DNA of 64,000 nt from Betaproteobacteria bacterium SCN2 (GCA_008923285.1 WBSG01000003.1:219384-283383); one strand, 5' to 3'. Shown: positions 19,516-31,145, numbered from the stretch's first letter. Made by a program: numbers and translations. The notes: a model not told the origin generated them from the sequence alone.

Positions 19516-20937
19516 CTAGCTGGAGGTACCCTTGGTGTCGGCGCCGAACTTGCGCCGGCGGAAGCGCTTCTCGCGGCGGGCCTTGTTCATCTCGCGCTCG
19601 GTGAGCGGCTTGGCCTTGCGTCCCTCGAAGGGGTTGGAACCGTCCTTGAACTCGATCCTGAGCGGCGTGCCCTGCAGCTTGAAGGCCTCGCGGAAGGTGT
19701 TTTCCAGATAGCGCTGGTAGTCACGCTGCACGTTGCCGACGGCATTGCCGTGGATGACGATGATCGGCGGGTTGCTGCCGCCCTGGTGCGCGAACTTGAG
19801 CTTGGGCCGGAACAGCCCGGACTTGGGCGGCGCATGCTGGGCAGTGGCGGCGAGCAGCACGCGGGTGAGTTTCGGCGTCGGCAGCTTGGCCATGGCCGCG
19901 GCATAGGCCGCCTCGACGTCCTTCAGCAGGGCGCCCAGGCCCTGGCCTTTCAGCGCGGAAATATAATGAAAGCGCGCGAACGACAGAAAGGCCAGCTTCC
20001 TTTCCAGATCGCGCTTGAGGTTGCTGCGCGTATATTCGTCCAGCCCGTCCCACTTGTTCACCGCCACCACCAGCGCGCGCCCGGCCTCCAGGATGTAGCC
20101 GGCTATGTGCGCATCCTGCTCGGAAATTTCCGCCTGCGCGTCGAGCACCAGCACGACGACGTTGGCGTCCTCGATGGCCTGCAGGGTCTTGATGACGGAG
20201 AACTTTTCCACCGCCTCGAACACCTTGCCGCGTTTGCGCACACCGGCGGTATCAATCAGGGTGTAATGTTTGCCCTCGCGCTCGAAGTCGATGTAGATCG
20301 AGTCGCGCGTGGTGCCCGGCTGGTCGAAGGCGATGACGCGCTCCTCGCCGAGAAAGGCGTTGACCAGGGTGGACTTGCCGGCATTGGGCCGGCCGACAAT
20401 GGCGATGCGCGGGCCGCTGTCGGCAGCCGCTTCTTCAGCCCCGGATCCGAACGGGGCCAGCGCGATCTCGACCATCTCGCGCACGCCCTCGCCGTGCGCG
20501 CCGGAAATCGCCAGCGGTTCGCCCAGTCCCAGTTCGTGGAATTCCGCCGTCACCACGGCCTGGTTCATGCCCTCGCTCTTGTTCACCACCAGATGCACGG
20601 GGCAGCGGGCGCGGCGCAGCTTTTGTGCAATGACCTTGTCCTGCGGCGTCAGACCCTGGCGACCATCGACCAGGAACACCACCACGTCGGCCTCGTCGAT
20701 GGCCTGCAGGGTCTGGCGCGCCATTTCGTGCAGGATGCCGTCCTTCGCCACCGGTTCGAGACCGCCGGTATCCACCACCACATAGGGCTTGTCGCCCACC
20801 AGCCCGCGCCCGTAGTGGCGATCACGCGTCAGCCCCGGCTGGTCATGCACCAGCGCGGCACGGCTCTTGGTCAGCCGATTGAAGAGAGTGGACTTGCCGA
20901 CGTTGGGACGGCCGACAAGCACGAGGGTAGGGAGCAC
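19516..20937 (-). CDS. der: Ribosome assembly GTPase Der (EngA)
   Basis: 473 aa with the diagnostic two tandem G domains: [14 protein letters not shown] at the N-terminus and [14 protein letters not shown] around residue 185, each with DTxG and NKxD motifs, then a KH-like domain and a basic tail ([14 protein letters not shown]). It acts in 50S assembly. Last gene of the ndk-to-der run. The 106-base gap to bamB upstream holds a long imperfect palindrome. Confidence 0.98.
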   Translation of the reverse strand: MLPTLVLVGRPNVGKSTLFNRLTKSRAALVHDQPGLTRDRHYGRGLVGDKPYVVVDTGGLEPVAKDGILHEMARQTLQAIDEADVVVFLVDGRQGLTPQDKVIAQKLRRARCPVHLVVNKSEGMNQAVVTAEFHELGLGEPLAISGAHGEGVREMVEIALAPFGSGAEEAAADSGPRIAIVGRPNAGKSTLVNAFLGEERVIAFDQPGTTRDSIYIDFEREGKHYTLIDTAGVRKRGKVFEAVEKFSVIKTLQAIEDANVVVLVLDAQAEISEQDAHIAGYILEAGRALVVAVNKWDGLDEYTRSNLKRDLERKLAFLSFARFHYISALKGQGLGALLKDVEAAYAAAMAKLPTPKLTRVLLAATAQHAPPKSGLFRPKLKFAHQGGSNPPIIVIHGNAVGNVQRDYQRYLENTFREAFKLQGTPLRIEFKDGSNPFEGRKAKPLTEREMNKARREKRFRRRKFGADTKGTSS

Positions 20938-20969
20938 GGGTAATCCTAAGAAACAGTAATAAAGTTCTT

Positions 20970-21038
20970 AACAAGGAGGACAAGAGGACAGGAGGAAAAT
21001 TCTCTTTGTCTTCCTCTTGTCTTCATGTCCTCTTGTGG
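20970..21038. repeat. Intergenic palindromic repeat, GAGGACA type, copy 1 (bamB-der)
   Basis: Left arm 20970-20998 contains GGAGGACAAGAGGACAGGAG; right arm 21009-21038 is its imperfect reverse complement (CTCTTGTCTTCATGTCCTCT). The RNA would fold into a hairpin of about 28 imperfect base pairs. Same family as the copies at 22895, 24278, 52402 and 57439. Confidence 0.8.
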
Positions 21039-21043
21039 AGTTT

Positions 21044-22225
21044 TCAGTTCAACTTGAACGCGGCCACGCCGCCCTTTACGCTCTGTACCGCGAAGCCGGG
21101 GCCGATGTCGATGGGCGTGGCACGCACCGTGCCGTCAGCCTGGGCGCGCGCGGCGAAGCTGCCATCCTCGGTGGAAATCAGATGCACATAGCCTTCCACG
21201 TCGGCCACCGCCACGTACTTGCCGAGCGACAGCGGCGCGGTCAGCTGGCGATTGGCCAGCTTGTCCTGGCGCCAGGCTGCACGCCCGGTGTCCTTGTCGT
21301 AGGCGGTGACGGCATCCTTGTCGTCGACGACGTAGACATACTGCTCGTCCATCGACAGGCCGGAATCGCTCGAGGTCTCGCGCGCCCAGATCAGCGCGCC
21401 CTTGGCACGCTCGTAGCAGGCCACGCGCCCCTGGAAGGTCACCGCACACACGCGCTGGCCGTCGACCGCCGGCACGCCGACAACGTCATTCACGCGCTCC
21501 AGCTCGGTCGCGCCGCGCGGCATGCTGACCGAAGCTTCCCAGGCCTGCAGCCCACTGGACAATTGGATTGCCGCCAGCTTGCCGCCGGGGAAGCCGGCAT
21601 AGGCCAGTCCGTCCTTGACCGCCAGCGCGGAGACGCCCTGCAGCGACAGGGCCGGCAACTGGCGCGAGTACAACCACTTGCGGCTGCCGTCCGCAACGTC
21701 GAGGCCATGCACCTGGCCGTTGCCGGTGCGCACCAGCACCAGCTCACCCTGAACCACGGGCGGCGCCACGACCATGCTGGTCAGCGTGACCTCCCAACGC
21801 TTGGCGCCGCTGGCGGCATCGAGCGCGACGACTTCGCCCTTGAGGCCGCCCACCAGCACCAGTCCGGCCCCGGCCCCGACGCCGGCGGAAAGCTTTTTGC
21901 CGGTGTCGACGCGCCAGGTCTCGGCGCCATTCTGCAGATTGACGCGCACCACGCGCCCCGCCTCGCCCGCAGCGTAGACAGCGCCGCCATCCACTGCCGG
22001 CGCGAACACGCCCCGCTCGGCCTCGCCAGCTGTCGCCGCCCAGGCGCGCGACAGCTGGCGTTTCTGCGCGAAATCGACCAGCGGCGCCGGCTGCGCCACC
22101 CGTTTCTTGCCGAAACTGAACCAGCCGGCCACGGTATCGGTGGTTCTGCTGAGAGTGCTGCAGCCGCCGAGCAGCGCGGCAGAAATCAGCACGACGAACG
22201 AAGCACGCAGCAGCTTGCTATTCAT
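21044..22225 (-). CDS. bamB: Outer-membrane assembly lipoprotein BamB
   Basis: 393 aa. Signal peptide with lipobox LLGGC, so lipid-anchored to the inner face of the outer membrane. It is an eight-bladed beta-propeller with repeated PQQ-like blades (e.g. GAETWRVDTGKK, GAKRWEVTLT, GALIWARETS, GRAAWRQDKL). It is part of the BamABCDE complex that folds outer-membrane proteins. It overlaps the upstream yfgM gene by four bases, the standard arrangement. Confidence 0.96.
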   Translation of the reverse strand: MNSKLLRASFVVLISAALLGGCSTLSRTTDTVAGWFSFGKKRVAQPAPLVDFAQKRQLSRAWAATAGEAERGVFAPAVDGGAVYAAGEAGRVVRVNLQNGAETWRVDTGKKLSAGVGAGAGLVLVGGLKGEVVALDAASGAKRWEVTLTSMVVAPPVVQGELVLVRTGNGQVHGLDVADGSRKWLYSRQLPALSLQGVSALAVKDGLAYAGFPGGKLAAIQLSSGLQAWEASVSMPRGATELERVNDVVGVPAVDGQRVCAVTFQGRVACYERAKGALIWARETSSDSGLSMDEQYVYVVDDKDAVTAYDKDTGRAAWRQDKLANRQLTAPLSLGKYVAVADVEGYVHLISTEDGSFAARAQADGTVRATPIDIGPGFAVQSVKGGVAAFKLN

Positions 22226-22863
22226 TTGGCAGGGCCTCCGAGTGAATCGAGTTTCATCTCCACCACGCCATGCAGCGGATTGTCGTCCTTGAGCCTGGCA
22301 TACGCGGCGGAATAGGCCGCGCGCGCTTCCGCGGTCTTGCCCTGGGCCAGGTAGACATCACCCTTGATGTCGTCGAAGCGCGCCGCATAGGCATCGGTAT
22401 GGGCGGCATTCAGCTGCTTCAGCGCGCCCTCGTAATCCTTCTCGTCGAGCAGAATGCCGGCCAGGCGCAGGCGCGCCACATCGCGCAGCGCCGCCTCCTT
22501 GGTGCTCTCGACCACCCACTGCAGCTGCGCCCTGGCGCTCTTGATGTCCTTGCCCTGCACGTTGATGCTGGCAACCAGCATGGCTGCGCGCGTGGCATAA
22601 GGCGTGCGGCCATACTTGTCCACCAGCAAAGCGCCCTGTTCGCGTGCAGTTTTCATGTCGCCTGCCTCCAGCGCGATGCTCATGCTTTCGAAATGCGCTG
22701 CCGCTTCGCCCGACTGCTTCGCAGTGTGGTTCTTCCAGTACTGCCAGCCGGCCACTGCAATCAACACTGCAGACAGGCCATAAATGACGTAATTTCCCCA
22801 GCGCTTCCACCACGCCTTCAGCGCATCAAGTTGTTCCTGTTCTTCCAGATCGAATGCCGCCAT
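22222..22863 (-). CDS. yfgM: YfgM-like ancillary SecYEG translocon subunit
   Basis: 213 aa: a short cytoplasmic N-terminus (AAFDLEEQEQLDALKAWWKRWG), one membrane helix (about residues 27-44) and a periplasmic tetratricopeptide domain (TPR_21). In E. coli YfgM sits at the Sec translocon with PpiD and hands proteins to periplasmic chaperones. Four-base overlap with bamB downstream; 129 bases from hisS upstream, a gap filled largely by a palindromic repeat. Confidence 0.92.
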   Translation of the reverse strand: MAAFDLEEQEQLDALKAWWKRWGNYVIYGLSAVLIAVAGWQYWKNHTAKQSGEAAAHFESMSIALEAGDMKTAREQGALLVDKYGRTPYATRAAMLVASINVQGKDIKSARAQLQWVVESTKEAALRDVARLRLAGILLDEKDYEGALKQLNAAHTDAYAARFDDIKGDVYLAQGKTAEARAAYSAAYARLKDDNPLHGVVEMKLDSLGGPAK

Positions 22864-22894
22864 CTTGCTTCCTTGGTTTGACTTTATCTATTTG

Positions 22895-22986
22895 AACAAA
22901 GAGGACATGAGGACAAGCGGAAACTTCCTTTCATGCATGAATCGTTTCCACATCGCCTTACACCAGTCCCCTTGTCCTCCTTGTTC
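22895..22986. repeat. Intergenic palindromic repeat, GAGGACA type, copy 2 (hisS-yfgM)
   Basis: Left arm AACAAAGAGGACATGAGGAC begins at 22895; right arm ends with CCTTGTCCTCCTTGTTC (about 22971-22987). The arms pair imperfectly around a longer, less conserved loop than in copies 1 and 3. Confidence 0.75.
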
Positions 22987-22992
22987 TGAATT

Positions 22993-24252
22993 TCATCTGT
23001 GCAACAAAATATCCACGGCCTCGTCCAGGCTCAGGCTTGCCTGTTCCGCCGCCTCGCGCAGCGGCTTCAGCACCAGCCTGCCTTCCGCCGCCTCGTTGTC
23101 GCCGATCACCAGCGCATGGCGCGCGCCGCTGGCGTCGGCCTTTTTCATCTGCGACTTGAAGCTGCCGCCGCCGGCATGCATGGCGACAGAAATCCCCTGT
23201 TCGCGCAGCCTGCGCGCCACCTGCCAGGCCCAGCTCGCCGCAGCCTCGCCGGCGTGCACGAGGTATGCATCGGGGGCGTAGCTTGCCGGCTGCACGCCTT
23301 CCGTCTCCAGCAGCGCCAGCAGGCGCTCGATGCCCATGGCGAAGCCGCAGGCCGGCGCGGGCTTGCCACCCAGTTGCTCGATGAGCCCGTCGAAGCGGCC
23401 GCCGGCACAGACCGTGCCCTGCGCGCCGAGCTTGTCGGTCACCCATTCGAACACGGTGCGATTGTAATAGTCGAGCCCGCGCACCAGCCGGGTGTTGATG
23501 CGGTATTCGATGCCGAGATCGTGCAGGAGTTTCTGCAGCGCGTCGAAGTGGGCGAGCGATTCCTCGTCGAGATCGTCCATCAGCCTGGGCGCAGCTTCCA
23601 CCAACGCCTGCATGGCAGGATTTTTTGTGTCCAGGATGCGCAGCGGATTGCTGTGCAGGCGACGTTTCGCGTCCTCGTCCAGCACGTCGAGATTGGCCTC
23701 GAAATGCCTGATCAGGCGCTCGCGGTGGCGACGGCGCGCCTCGGCGTCTCCCAGCGTGTTGAGTTCCAGCACTGGCGACACGCCGAGGCGTTTCCACAAA
23801 TCGGCGCTCATCAGGATATGCTCGGCGTCGGTATCGGGTCCGGCAAAGCCCAGCGCCTCCACGCCGACCTGGTGGAACTGGCGGTAGCGGCCCTTCTGCG
23901 GGCGCTCGTGGCGGAACATCGGGCCCATGTACCACAGGCGCTTGCCGCCGTCGTACAGCAGGTTGTTCTGCACCACGGCGCGCACGCAGGATGCAGTGCC
24001 TTCTGGACGCAGGGTCAGCGATTCGCCGTTGAGTTCGTCGACGAAGGTGTACATCTCCTTTTCGACGATGTCGGTCACCTCGCCGATGGCGCGCTTGAAC
24101 AGCGCGGTGTGTTCGAGGATGGGCGTGCGAATCTCGCGGTAGCCGTAGCTTGCCAGCCAGGCTTTCACCGTATCCTCGAAAAATCGCCAGGTATCGGCAT
24201 CCTGCGGCAGCATGTCGTTCATGCCGCGGACGCTTTGCAGGTTATTGCTCAT
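22993..24252 (-). CDS. hisS: Histidyl-tRNA synthetase
   Basis: 419 aa, class II synthetase. Motif 1 and the N-terminus ([17 protein letters not shown]), motif 2 ([16 protein letters not shown]), the histidine A/B motifs ([15 protein letters not shown] and [17 protein letters not shown]) and the C-terminal anticodon-binding domain are all present. Conserved place between ispG and yfgM; both flanking gaps contain copies of the same palindromic repeat. Confidence 0.98.
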   Translation of the reverse strand: MSNNLQSVRGMNDMLPQDADTWRFFEDTVKAWLASYGYREIRTPILEHTALFKRAIGEVTDIVEKEMYTFVDELNGESLTLRPEGTASCVRAVVQNNLLYDGGKRLWYMGPMFRHERPQKGRYRQFHQVGVEALGFAGPDTDAEHILMSADLWKRLGVSPVLELNTLGDAEARRRHRERLIRHFEANLDVLDEDAKRRLHSNPLRILDTKNPAMQALVEAAPRLMDDLDEESLAHFDALQKLLHDLGIEYRINTRLVRGLDYYNRTVFEWVTDKLGAQGTVCAGGRFDGLIEQLGGKPAPACGFAMGIERLLALLETEGVQPASYAPDAYLVHAGEAAASWAWQVARRLREQGISVAMHAGGGSFKSQMKKADASGARHALVIGDNEAAEGRLVLKPLREAAEQASLSLDEAVDILLHR

Positions 24253-24277
24253 TCTTTATTCAACCAAAACTTTTTTT

Positions 24278-24350
24278 ACAAAGAGGACATATGGACAAGA
24301 GGAAACCGTTTTCTGCCTCACCTTAACTCCTGTCCTCTTGTCCACCTTGT

Positions 24351-24352
<2 letters not shown>
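24278..24352. repeat. Intergenic palindromic repeat, GAGGACA type, copy 3 (ispG-hisS)
   Basis: Left arm from 24278 contains ACAAAGAGGACATATGGACA; right arm 24324-24352 contains CTGTCCTCTTGTCCACCTTG. The arms are imperfect reverse complements separated by about 18 bases. Confidence 0.8.
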
Positions 24353-25579
<1,227 letters not shown>

Positions 25580-25583
<4 letters not shown>

Positions 25584-26473
25584 GGACTCAGGGTCAGTCG
25601 GGCAACGTTGACGGAAGTGAAAGGCTTGAGGTCGATCGTCTCGCCCTTGTAGATCACTCGCACCTTTTCGGCATTGCCCACCACGAGGTAGAACGGCGCC
25701 TTGCCGGCGACCTCGACTGCCGAACCGGCCGGGTTCAGGCCGGAATGCACGATCTGTCCGCTGCTGTCGCGCACCTGCACCCAGGAGATTTCGTCGAACT
25801 GCAGCCGCAGTCCGCTGGCTGGCGCCGGCGCGGCTGGCGGGCGGCTTGCGGGCTGCGCAGACGCGGCGGGGGCAGGCGAATTGGCGGATGGGCTTGCTGG
25901 CGGCGCGGCTGCCTGCCCGGCCGCCGCATCCGCTTGCACAGCCGCATCAGCGCCGGCTTCCGGGGTGGCCTGCCCCGCAGCCATCGCAGCGACTGCTGCG
26001 TCAGGCTGCGGGTTCTCCAGCATCGGGGCGGGCGGCGGCGGCGGCGGCAGCGGGCTCTCGACCACGGCTGGCGGTGGCGGCTCGACTTCGTCGCTGGTCA
26101 GCCACCAGTAAAGCCCCAGCGGTATCGCCACGGCCAGGACCACGGCGGCGATTCCTCCCAGCACCCAGGGGGATTTCCAGAACTCCTGATCCGGCGTGAA
26201 TGGCAGACTTTCCGGCTCCTGCACCCCGGGCAGCTTGACGACGGCCATCCGGCCCAGCAGTTCATCCGGGTCCAACCCCAGCAACTTGGCATAGTTGCGC
26301 ACAAAACCGCGCGCGAACACCGGCTGCCCGAGGCTGGAAAAATCCTCCGCCTCGATCGCCTCGATCTGGCGCGACATCAGGCGCAGCCGGCTGCCTGCCT
26401 CCTGGACGCTCCAGCCCTTTGCCTCGCGTGCGGCGCGCAGCGTCGCACCGATTCCGAGTCCTTCTTCAGTCAT
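25580..26473 (-). CDS. rodZ: Cytoskeleton protein RodZ
   Basis: 297 aa. The N-terminal helix-turn-helix domain (about residues 8-75, [20 protein letters not shown]) binds MreB; one membrane helix (about residues 113-132); a Pro/Ala/Gln-rich periplasmic linker; and a C-terminal DUF4115 domain ([28 protein letters not shown] end). It links MreB to the elongation machinery. Tight ATGA overlaps with pilW upstream and ispG downstream. Confidence 0.94.
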
Positions 26474-27249
26474 TCATACTGTCCTCGCAGCAGCTTCTGC
26501 GTTTCTGGCGCGTCCGGGAAGTTGCGGCGCAACTGCTGGTTGTAGATTGCTTCCTGATTGCGGTCGCCGAGCTTGCGCTCGACCCTCAACCCCAGCCACA
26601 GCGCCTCCGCAGTGGGCGGGGATATTTCCTGGTGACGCGCCAGCAGGTGCTGGGCTTCGTTCAGCTTGCCATTGCGAAAATGCAGGCCGGCGAGCTTGAT
26701 CGTGGGCAGGGGCGAATTCGGCGCCAGCTTCAGCGCCTTGAGGTAATAGGACTCGGCCTGCCGGAGGTCACCCTTGCGCTCGCTGCAGAGGCCGGAATTG
26801 GTCATGGCCTGTTCGGGCTTGTCATACAGGGGGTTGCGCATGGCTTCCGTGAACTCGCTCAAACCCTCGTCATGACGGCCTCGCGTGCACAGAAACCAGC
26901 CGTAGCTGTTGTGTGCGTCAGAGTCGCGCCGGTCGATGTCGAGCGCCCTGCGGAAGTTTTCTTCCGCCAGTTTGTCCTCTTCCAGCTCCATGTAGATCAA
27001 GGCCATCAGGTGGTAGGCGGGGCCGTAGCGATTCTCGATGCTGATCGCCTTCCGTGCCTCATCCAGCGCCACCTTCATCTGGCCGCGATTGAAGTAGGCA
27101 AAACCCAGTTCGGTGAACACCTTGGCGCGCGAGCGGGCTTCGGTTTCCATCACGGGTGCGCTCATCGTCGAGTCGGACGATGTGCCGACCCCCATGTTCG
27201 CACAACCCGACACGAACACCAGCGCCAACAGCCATATCCCTTTTTTCAT
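26470..27249 (-). CDS. pilW: Type IV pilus biogenesis/stability lipoprotein PilW (PilF)
   Basis: 259 aa lipoprotein (lipobox VSGC) with at least four tetratricopeptide repeats, e.g. [40 protein letters not shown] and [20 protein letters not shown]. PilF/PilW helps outer-membrane secretin assembly in type IV pili. The family is conserved at this locus (rlmN-pilW-rodZ-ispG) even away from other pilus genes. Confidence 0.92.
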   Translation of the reverse strand: MKKGIWLLALVFVSGCANMGVGTSSDSTMSAPVMETEARSRAKVFTELGFAYFNRGQMKVALDEARKAISIENRYGPAYHLMALIYMELEEDKLAEENFRRALDIDRRDSDAHNSYGWFLCTRGRHDEGLSEFTEAMRNPLYDKPEQAMTNSGLCSERKGDLRQAESYYLKALKLAPNSPLPTIKLAGLHFRNGKLNEAQHLLARHQEISPPTAEALWLGLRVERKLGDRNQEAIYNQQLRRNFPDAPETQKLLRGQYE

Positions 27250-28409
27250 GCCACGCTCCTCTCCAGGCGCTTGATCACCCGTCCCGTCTTGTCCGCCACC
27301 TGGCCCGCCAGCTGGCCGCAGGCGGCGTCGATGTCGTCACCGCGCGTCTTGCGCGTCGTTACCACGTAGCCCGCCTGCTGGAGGATTTCGCGGAAAATCC
27401 GCTGCGCCTCGGCACGGCTCTTGTCATAACCTGAATCCGGGAATGGATTGAAGGGTATCAGGTTGAACTTGCAGGGGGTGTCTTTCACCAGCCCCGCCAG
27501 CTGCCGCGCATGTTCCGGCGTATCGTTCACGCCTGCCAGCATCACGTATTCGAAAGTAATGAAGTCGCGCGGCGCATGCTCGAGATAACGCCGGCATGCC
27601 GCCAGCAATTCCTTCAGCGGGTACTTCCTGTTGATCGGTACGATCTCGTTGCGCAACTCGTCGTCGGGCGCATGCAGGCTGACCGCCAGCGCCACCGGGC
27701 AGCGCTCCGCCAGGCGGTCCATGGCCGGCACGATGCCGGACGTGGAAACCGTCACGCGCCGGCGCGACAACCCGTAGGCATGATCATCCAGCATGACGTC
27801 GAGCGCAGTCACCACGTTCTCGAAGTTGGCCAGCGGCTCGCCCATGCCCATCATCACCACGTTGGTGACGGGGCGCTCGCCCCAGCCGGCTTTTTTCAGC
27901 TCGCGCACCGCATGCCACAGCTGGCCGATGATTTCGGCAGTCGTGAGGTTGCGGTTGAAACCCTGGCGGCCGGTGGAGCAGAAAGTGCACTCCAGCGCGC
28001 AGCCGACCTGGGAAGAAATACACAATGTGCCGCGGTAACGCGCCACGTCATCAGGGCTCGCCGTCCCGCGATAGCGCGAGCTGTCTTCATCGGCATCCGC
28101 ATCGCTGCATCCCGGGGTGCCTTCCGGGATGAATACCGTCTCGATGCCGTTTCCGATGCCGACATCGAACAGCCACTTGCGCGTGCCGTCGGCCGAAGTC
28201 CTGTCGGCCAGCACCGCCGGCGCGCGCACCTCGGCCAAAGCCATCAGCTTTTCGCGCAGGCTCTTGGCCAGGTCCGTCATCTGCGCGAAGTCAGCCTCCC
28301 CACGCTGGTGTATCCAGTGGAACACCTGCCTGGCGCGAAACGGCTTCTCGCCCTGGCTTGCCAGCCAGTCGGTGAGTAGCGGGAGGTTGAAATCGAGCAG
28401 GTTCTGCAA
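27246..28409 (-). CDS. rlmN: Dual-specificity rRNA/tRNA adenine-C2 methyltransferase RlmN
   Basis: 387 aa radical-SAM enzyme methylating A2503 of 23S rRNA and A37 of some tRNAs. The cluster motif CxxxCxxC is in [15 protein letters not shown]; the SAM-binding GMGEPLANF and the C-terminal catalytic Cys ([10 protein letters not shown]) are present. Odd: compared with the usual roughly 360 aa, there is an acidic insertion ([16 protein letters not shown]) before the segment [18 protein letters not shown]. It begins directly after the ndk stop and overlaps pilW by four bases. Confidence 0.97.
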   Translation of the reverse strand: MQNLLDFNLPLLTDWLASQGEKPFRARQVFHWIHQRGEADFAQMTDLAKSLREKLMALAEVRAPAVLADRTSADGTRKWLFDVGIGNGIETVFIPEGTPGCSDADADEDSSRYRGTASPDDVARYRGTLCISSQVGCALECTFCSTGRQGFNRNLTTAEIIGQLWHAVRELKKAGWGERPVTNVVMMGMGEPLANFENVVTALDVMLDDHAYGLSRRRVTVSTSGIVPAMDRLAERCPVALAVSLHAPDDELRNEIVPINRKYPLKELLAACRRYLEHAPRDFITFEYVMLAGVNDTPEHARQLAGLVKDTPCKFNLIPFNPFPDSGYDKSRAEAQRIFREILQQAGYVVTTRKTRGDDIDAACGQLAGQVADKTGRVIKRLERSVA

Positions 28410-28835
28410 TTAACGGGGGCAGAGTTCGGTGGTGGAGAAGAAATAGGCGATTTCCACCGCAGCGGTTTCCGGCGCATCGGAACCATGCACGGCGTTGGCG
28501 TCAACGCTCTGCGCAAAGTCGGCGCGGATGGTTCCCGGCGCGGCCTTCTTGGGGTCGGTGGCGCCCATCAGTTCGCGGTTCTTGGCAATCGCGCCTTCGC
28601 CTTCCAGCACCTGGATCATCACCGGGCCGGAGATCATGAACTCGACCAGGTCCTTGAAGAAGGGACGCTCCTTGTGCACGGCGTAGAAACCCTCGGCTTC
28701 GCGGCGCGACAGGTGCTTCATCTTGGCGGCCACGACGGTCAGGCCGTTGGTCTCGAAGCGCGAATAGATCTTGCCGATGACATTCTTGCCCACGGCATCG
28801 GGTTTGATAATGGAAAGGGTGCGTTCAATCGCCAT
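28410..28835 (-). CDS. ndk: Nucleoside diphosphate kinase
   Basis: 141 aa, full length. It starts [20 protein letters not shown]; the active-site His is in [12 protein letters not shown], and the C-terminus [10 protein letters not shown] is typical. It balances NTP pools using ATP. First gene of the nine-gene run to der. Confidence 0.98.
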   Translation of the reverse strand: MAIERTLSIIKPDAVGKNVIGKIYSRFETNGLTVVAAKMKHLSRREAEGFYAVHKERPFFKDLVEFMISGPVMIQVLEGEGAIAKNRELMGATDPKKAAPGTIRADFAQSVDANAVHGSDAPETAAVEIAYFFSTTELCPR

Positions 28836-28889
28836 GCTTTGCTCCAGTCAGGTTTGTAAAGTCGGGTTAAAAAACTGAAAAAGTCTTGA

Positions 28890-28917
28890 AAATTAGCCCG
28901 TTAGTATAACCCGGCAA
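28890..28917 (-). promoter_or_regulatory. Putative promoter of the ndk operon
   Basis: On the minus strand TTGCCG (28917-28912), 16 bases, TAATTT (28895-28890), about 50 bases before the ndk ATG. A competing -10 (TATACT) lies in the spacer. The match is modest. Confidence 0.4.
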
Positions 28918-28982
28918 AGACTTGCCTGTCTTGGCCCGGCACACGCTAAACTGGCTTGATTGCCGCTTCCGTGCCCCTTGCC

Positions 28983-29531
28983 ATGAAACTGCGCTTGCTC
29001 GCCTCCAGCCTCGCCCTTCTCCTGCTGTCCGCCTGTACCGGCATTCCCAAGGGCCTTGCCCCCGTACAAGGCTTCGAAATCGACCGCTACCTCGGGCAAT
29101 GGCACGAAATCGCCCGACTGGACCACAGCTTCGAACGCGGCCTCATCGACGTCAGCGCCACCTACAGCCCGCGCGAAGACGGCGGTATCCGGGTGCTGAA
29201 CCGCGGATACGACCCCGAGCGCGGCCAGTGGAAGGAGGTCGAAGGGCGTGCCTATTTCCTCGACGGCCCGCAAACCGCAAGCCTGAAAGTCTCCTTCTTC
29301 GGCCCCTTCTACGGCGGCTATCACGTCATCGCACTGGACCGCGAAAACTACCGCCATGCGCTGGTCAGCGGCCCCAGCAGGGAATATTTGTGGATTCTGG
29401 CACGTGAGCGGGAATTGCCAGCCAAAACGCTCGCTTCCCTTGTGGCACAGGCCAGACAGGCCGGCTTCCCGGTTGATCGGCTGATCTATGTAAAACACCG
29501 CGAGTCCGGGCCGAACGCACCCCTAAAATAA
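28983..29531 (+). CDS. blc: Lipocalin family outer-membrane lipoprotein (Blc-like)
   Basis: 182 aa from ATG 28983 (an upstream in-frame ATT/ATG region would spoil the signal). Lipobox LLSAC. The lipocalin signature GxW is in YLGQWHEIARLDHSFERGL; further conserved segments are VSATYSPREDGGIRV and VSGPSREYLWILAR. Bacterial lipocalins bind fatty acids or lysophospholipids at the outer membrane and are often stress induced. Divergent from ndk. Confidence 0.93.
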   Translation: MKLRLLASSLALLLLSACTGIPKGLAPVQGFEIDRYLGQWHEIARLDHSFERGLIDVSATYSPREDGGIRVLNRGYDPERGQWKEVEGRAYFLDGPQTASLKVSFFGPFYGGYHVIALDRENYRHALVSGPSREYLWILARERELPAKTLASLVAQARQAGFPVDRLIYVKHRESGPNAPLK

Positions 29532-29699
29532 CGCTAGGAAATTTGCCCAAAGCCGTGTACTGTGGCGGGAATCTGTGGGATTCAAGTTGCAAATGCGGCA
29601 TCAGTTTGATCGGTTTTTCCTTGATTTCGATAGATCCGGGCATGTGCCCACAGAGTCTGACAAACAGGCTCAACTGCAATTTTTTTAAGGAAAACTTAA
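29532..29699 (+). promoter_or_regulatory. Leader region of the cold-shock gene
   Basis: 168 bases without a gene between the lipocalin stop and cspA, ending TTAAGGAAAACTTAA before the ATG. cspA mRNAs often carry long structured leaders that open in the cold; the length here fits, but no specific thermosensor was worked out. Confidence 0.4.
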
Positions 29700-29903
29700 A
29701 TGCAAACTGGCATCGTTAAATGGTTCAATGACACCAAAGGCTACGGCTTCATCACTCCGGACGGTGGCGGCGAAGACCTCTTCGCTCACTTCTCCGAGAT
29801 CAAGGCCAACGGCTTCAAGACCCTGAAGGAAAACCAGCGCGTTTCCTTCGAAGTGACCACCGGCCCCAAAGGCAAGCAGGCTGCCAACATCCAGCCCGCC
29901 TAA
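29700..29903 (+). CDS. cspA: Cold-shock protein, CspA family
   Basis: 67 aa OB-fold RNA chaperone. RNP1 (KGYGFITPD) and RNP2 (DLFAHFSEI) are intact. It melts RNA secondary structure at low temperature or serves as a general RNA-binding protein; which member of the family cannot be told. Single gene with its own leader and terminator. Confidence 0.97.
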   Translation: MQTGIVKWFNDTKGYGFITPDGGGEDLFAHFSEIKANGFKTLKENQRVSFEVTTGPKGKQAANIQPA

Positions 29904-29920
29904 GCCCGGTCGCTTGAACG

Positions 29921-29948
29921 AAAAACCCCGGCATGCCGGGGTTTTTTT
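29921..29948 (+). terminator. Terminator of cspA
   Basis: AAAAACCCCGGC-AT-GCCGGGGTTTTTTT: a GC-rich stem followed by seven T's, 18 bases after the cspA stop. Confidence 0.93.
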
Positions 29949-30000
29949 ACGCTCGTTGCAATCGCTTCGCCCCGCAGGCCGCATAAGCTTCACACGCCGT

Positions 30001-30009
30001 TGATATACT
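30001..30009 (+). promoter_or_regulatory. Extended -10 promoter, possibly giving a leaderless mRNA
   Basis: TGATATACT (extended -10) ends seven bases before the ATG at 30017, so transcription would begin at or next to the start codon. No Shine-Dalgarno sequence precedes the ATG and no good -35 is visible. Confidence 0.45.
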
Positions 30010-30016
30010 TGGGCGC

Positions 30017-31003
30017 ATGAACATGCAACCGCCCATCAACTCGCTGCAGGAAAGCATCGCCCGCCAGCGCGCAGCCTTGAAGGACATGCTGCGCGAACCG
30101 CTTGCGCACACTGCGTCGGAATGCAGCAAGGCATGGAACGACCGCACAGAACTGGACAATGTGCTGACAAAAGCCCTGGCCAGCCTGCCCATGTGCAAGT
30201 ACATGTACGCGCTCAATACCGACGCCGTTCAGGTCAGCGACAACATCAGCCGCGAGGGCCTGATCGAAAAGGATTTCGGCCGCGACCGCTCCGATCGTCC
30301 CTACATGAACGAGCGCGTGCCGAGCGAGGGCTTCCTGCTGTCGCAGGCCTACATCAGCCTGCGCGCCAGACGGCCCTCACTGACCGCGATCCAGATCGTG
30401 CGCGACGAATCCGGCCGCGTGCTGGGCTTCGTCGGCGCCGACTTCGACCTGCGCAATCTGCCGCTCACCGGCAAGCTCTACGAGGAGCCCACCTACTGGC
30501 GGCAGATCAAGGGTGACCCCGCGATCCGCGGCACCGTCTTCCACCAGACGCGCAGCAGCAGCATGATGGACAACAGCATCGACACCGTTCTGGGCGTCAT
30601 GGAGGAACTCATGGTCGACCATGGCGTGTTCCACGCCATCCTGCATTTTTCCAGCAGCCGCGCGGTGATCTGGCTGTTCGACGACCCCTACCGCTACCGC
30701 CTCCTGGACATCGATGCGCTGACCGATCCCGATACCTGCCTGATCTATCCGCATCAGCCCTACCCGGAAAACGCAGTGGTGCCGAAGAACAAGATCCGCC
30801 CCATCCTCGACAGCCTGCGCGACCTGCGCTTCATGGACGAGATGTTCTATCTCAGGAGCGGCACGCTCAACATCTTCAACGGCGTGGTCGGCCTGACCTT
30901 TTCCTGCGACGGTTCGCACTATCTGCCATGGGACGAGTTTCTCAGCAAGGGCCACGATTTCTGGGCCAGCGGCAGCGCCGAAGGGCACGCCTGCACGCTG
31001 TAG
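30017..31003 (+). CDS. PDC (Cache)-type sensor domain protein, cytoplasmic
   Basis: 328 aa without signal peptide or membrane helix. Residues about 20-160 resemble a PDC/Cache sensor domain (NISREGLIEKDFGRDRSDRP, LLSQAYISLRARRPSLTAIQ, DESGRVLGFVGADFDLRNLP), normally extracytoplasmic. The rest (FHAILHFSSSRAVIWLFDDPYRYRLLDIDALTD, quoted only as a landmark by its first part FHAILHFSSSRAVIW) is not recognised and has no kinase, GGDEF or methyl-accepting domain. A soluble Cache protein probably senses a small metabolite and works with another protein. An extended -10 box abuts the start codon. Confidence 0.75.
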   Translation: MNMQPPINSLQESIARQRAALKDMLREPLAHTASECSKAWNDRTELDNVLTKALASLPMCKYMYALNTDAVQVSDNISREGLIEKDFGRDRSDRPYMNERVPSEGFLLSQAYISLRARRPSLTAIQIVRDESGRVLGFVGADFDLRNLPLTGKLYEEPTYWRQIKGDPAIRGTVFHQTRSSSMMDNSIDTVLGVMEELMVDHGVFHAILHFSSSRAVIWLFDDPYRYRLLDIDALTDPDTCLIYPHQPYPENAVVPKNKIRPILDSLRDLRFMDEMFYLRSGTLNIFNGVVGLTFSCDGSHYLPWDEFLSKGHDFWASGSAEGHACTL

Positions 31004-31145
31004 GCACCGTGTTTGCGACGCGCTGGCAGCAAGTCCGGCCGCACCGAGCGCCCGGCCCGAAAGCCGGCCGACGGAAAGCCTTGCCTGATGCGTTAACATG
31101 CCGTACCGCAGACGCTCACCTCCGAGACCGCGCGAGGCACTGATC

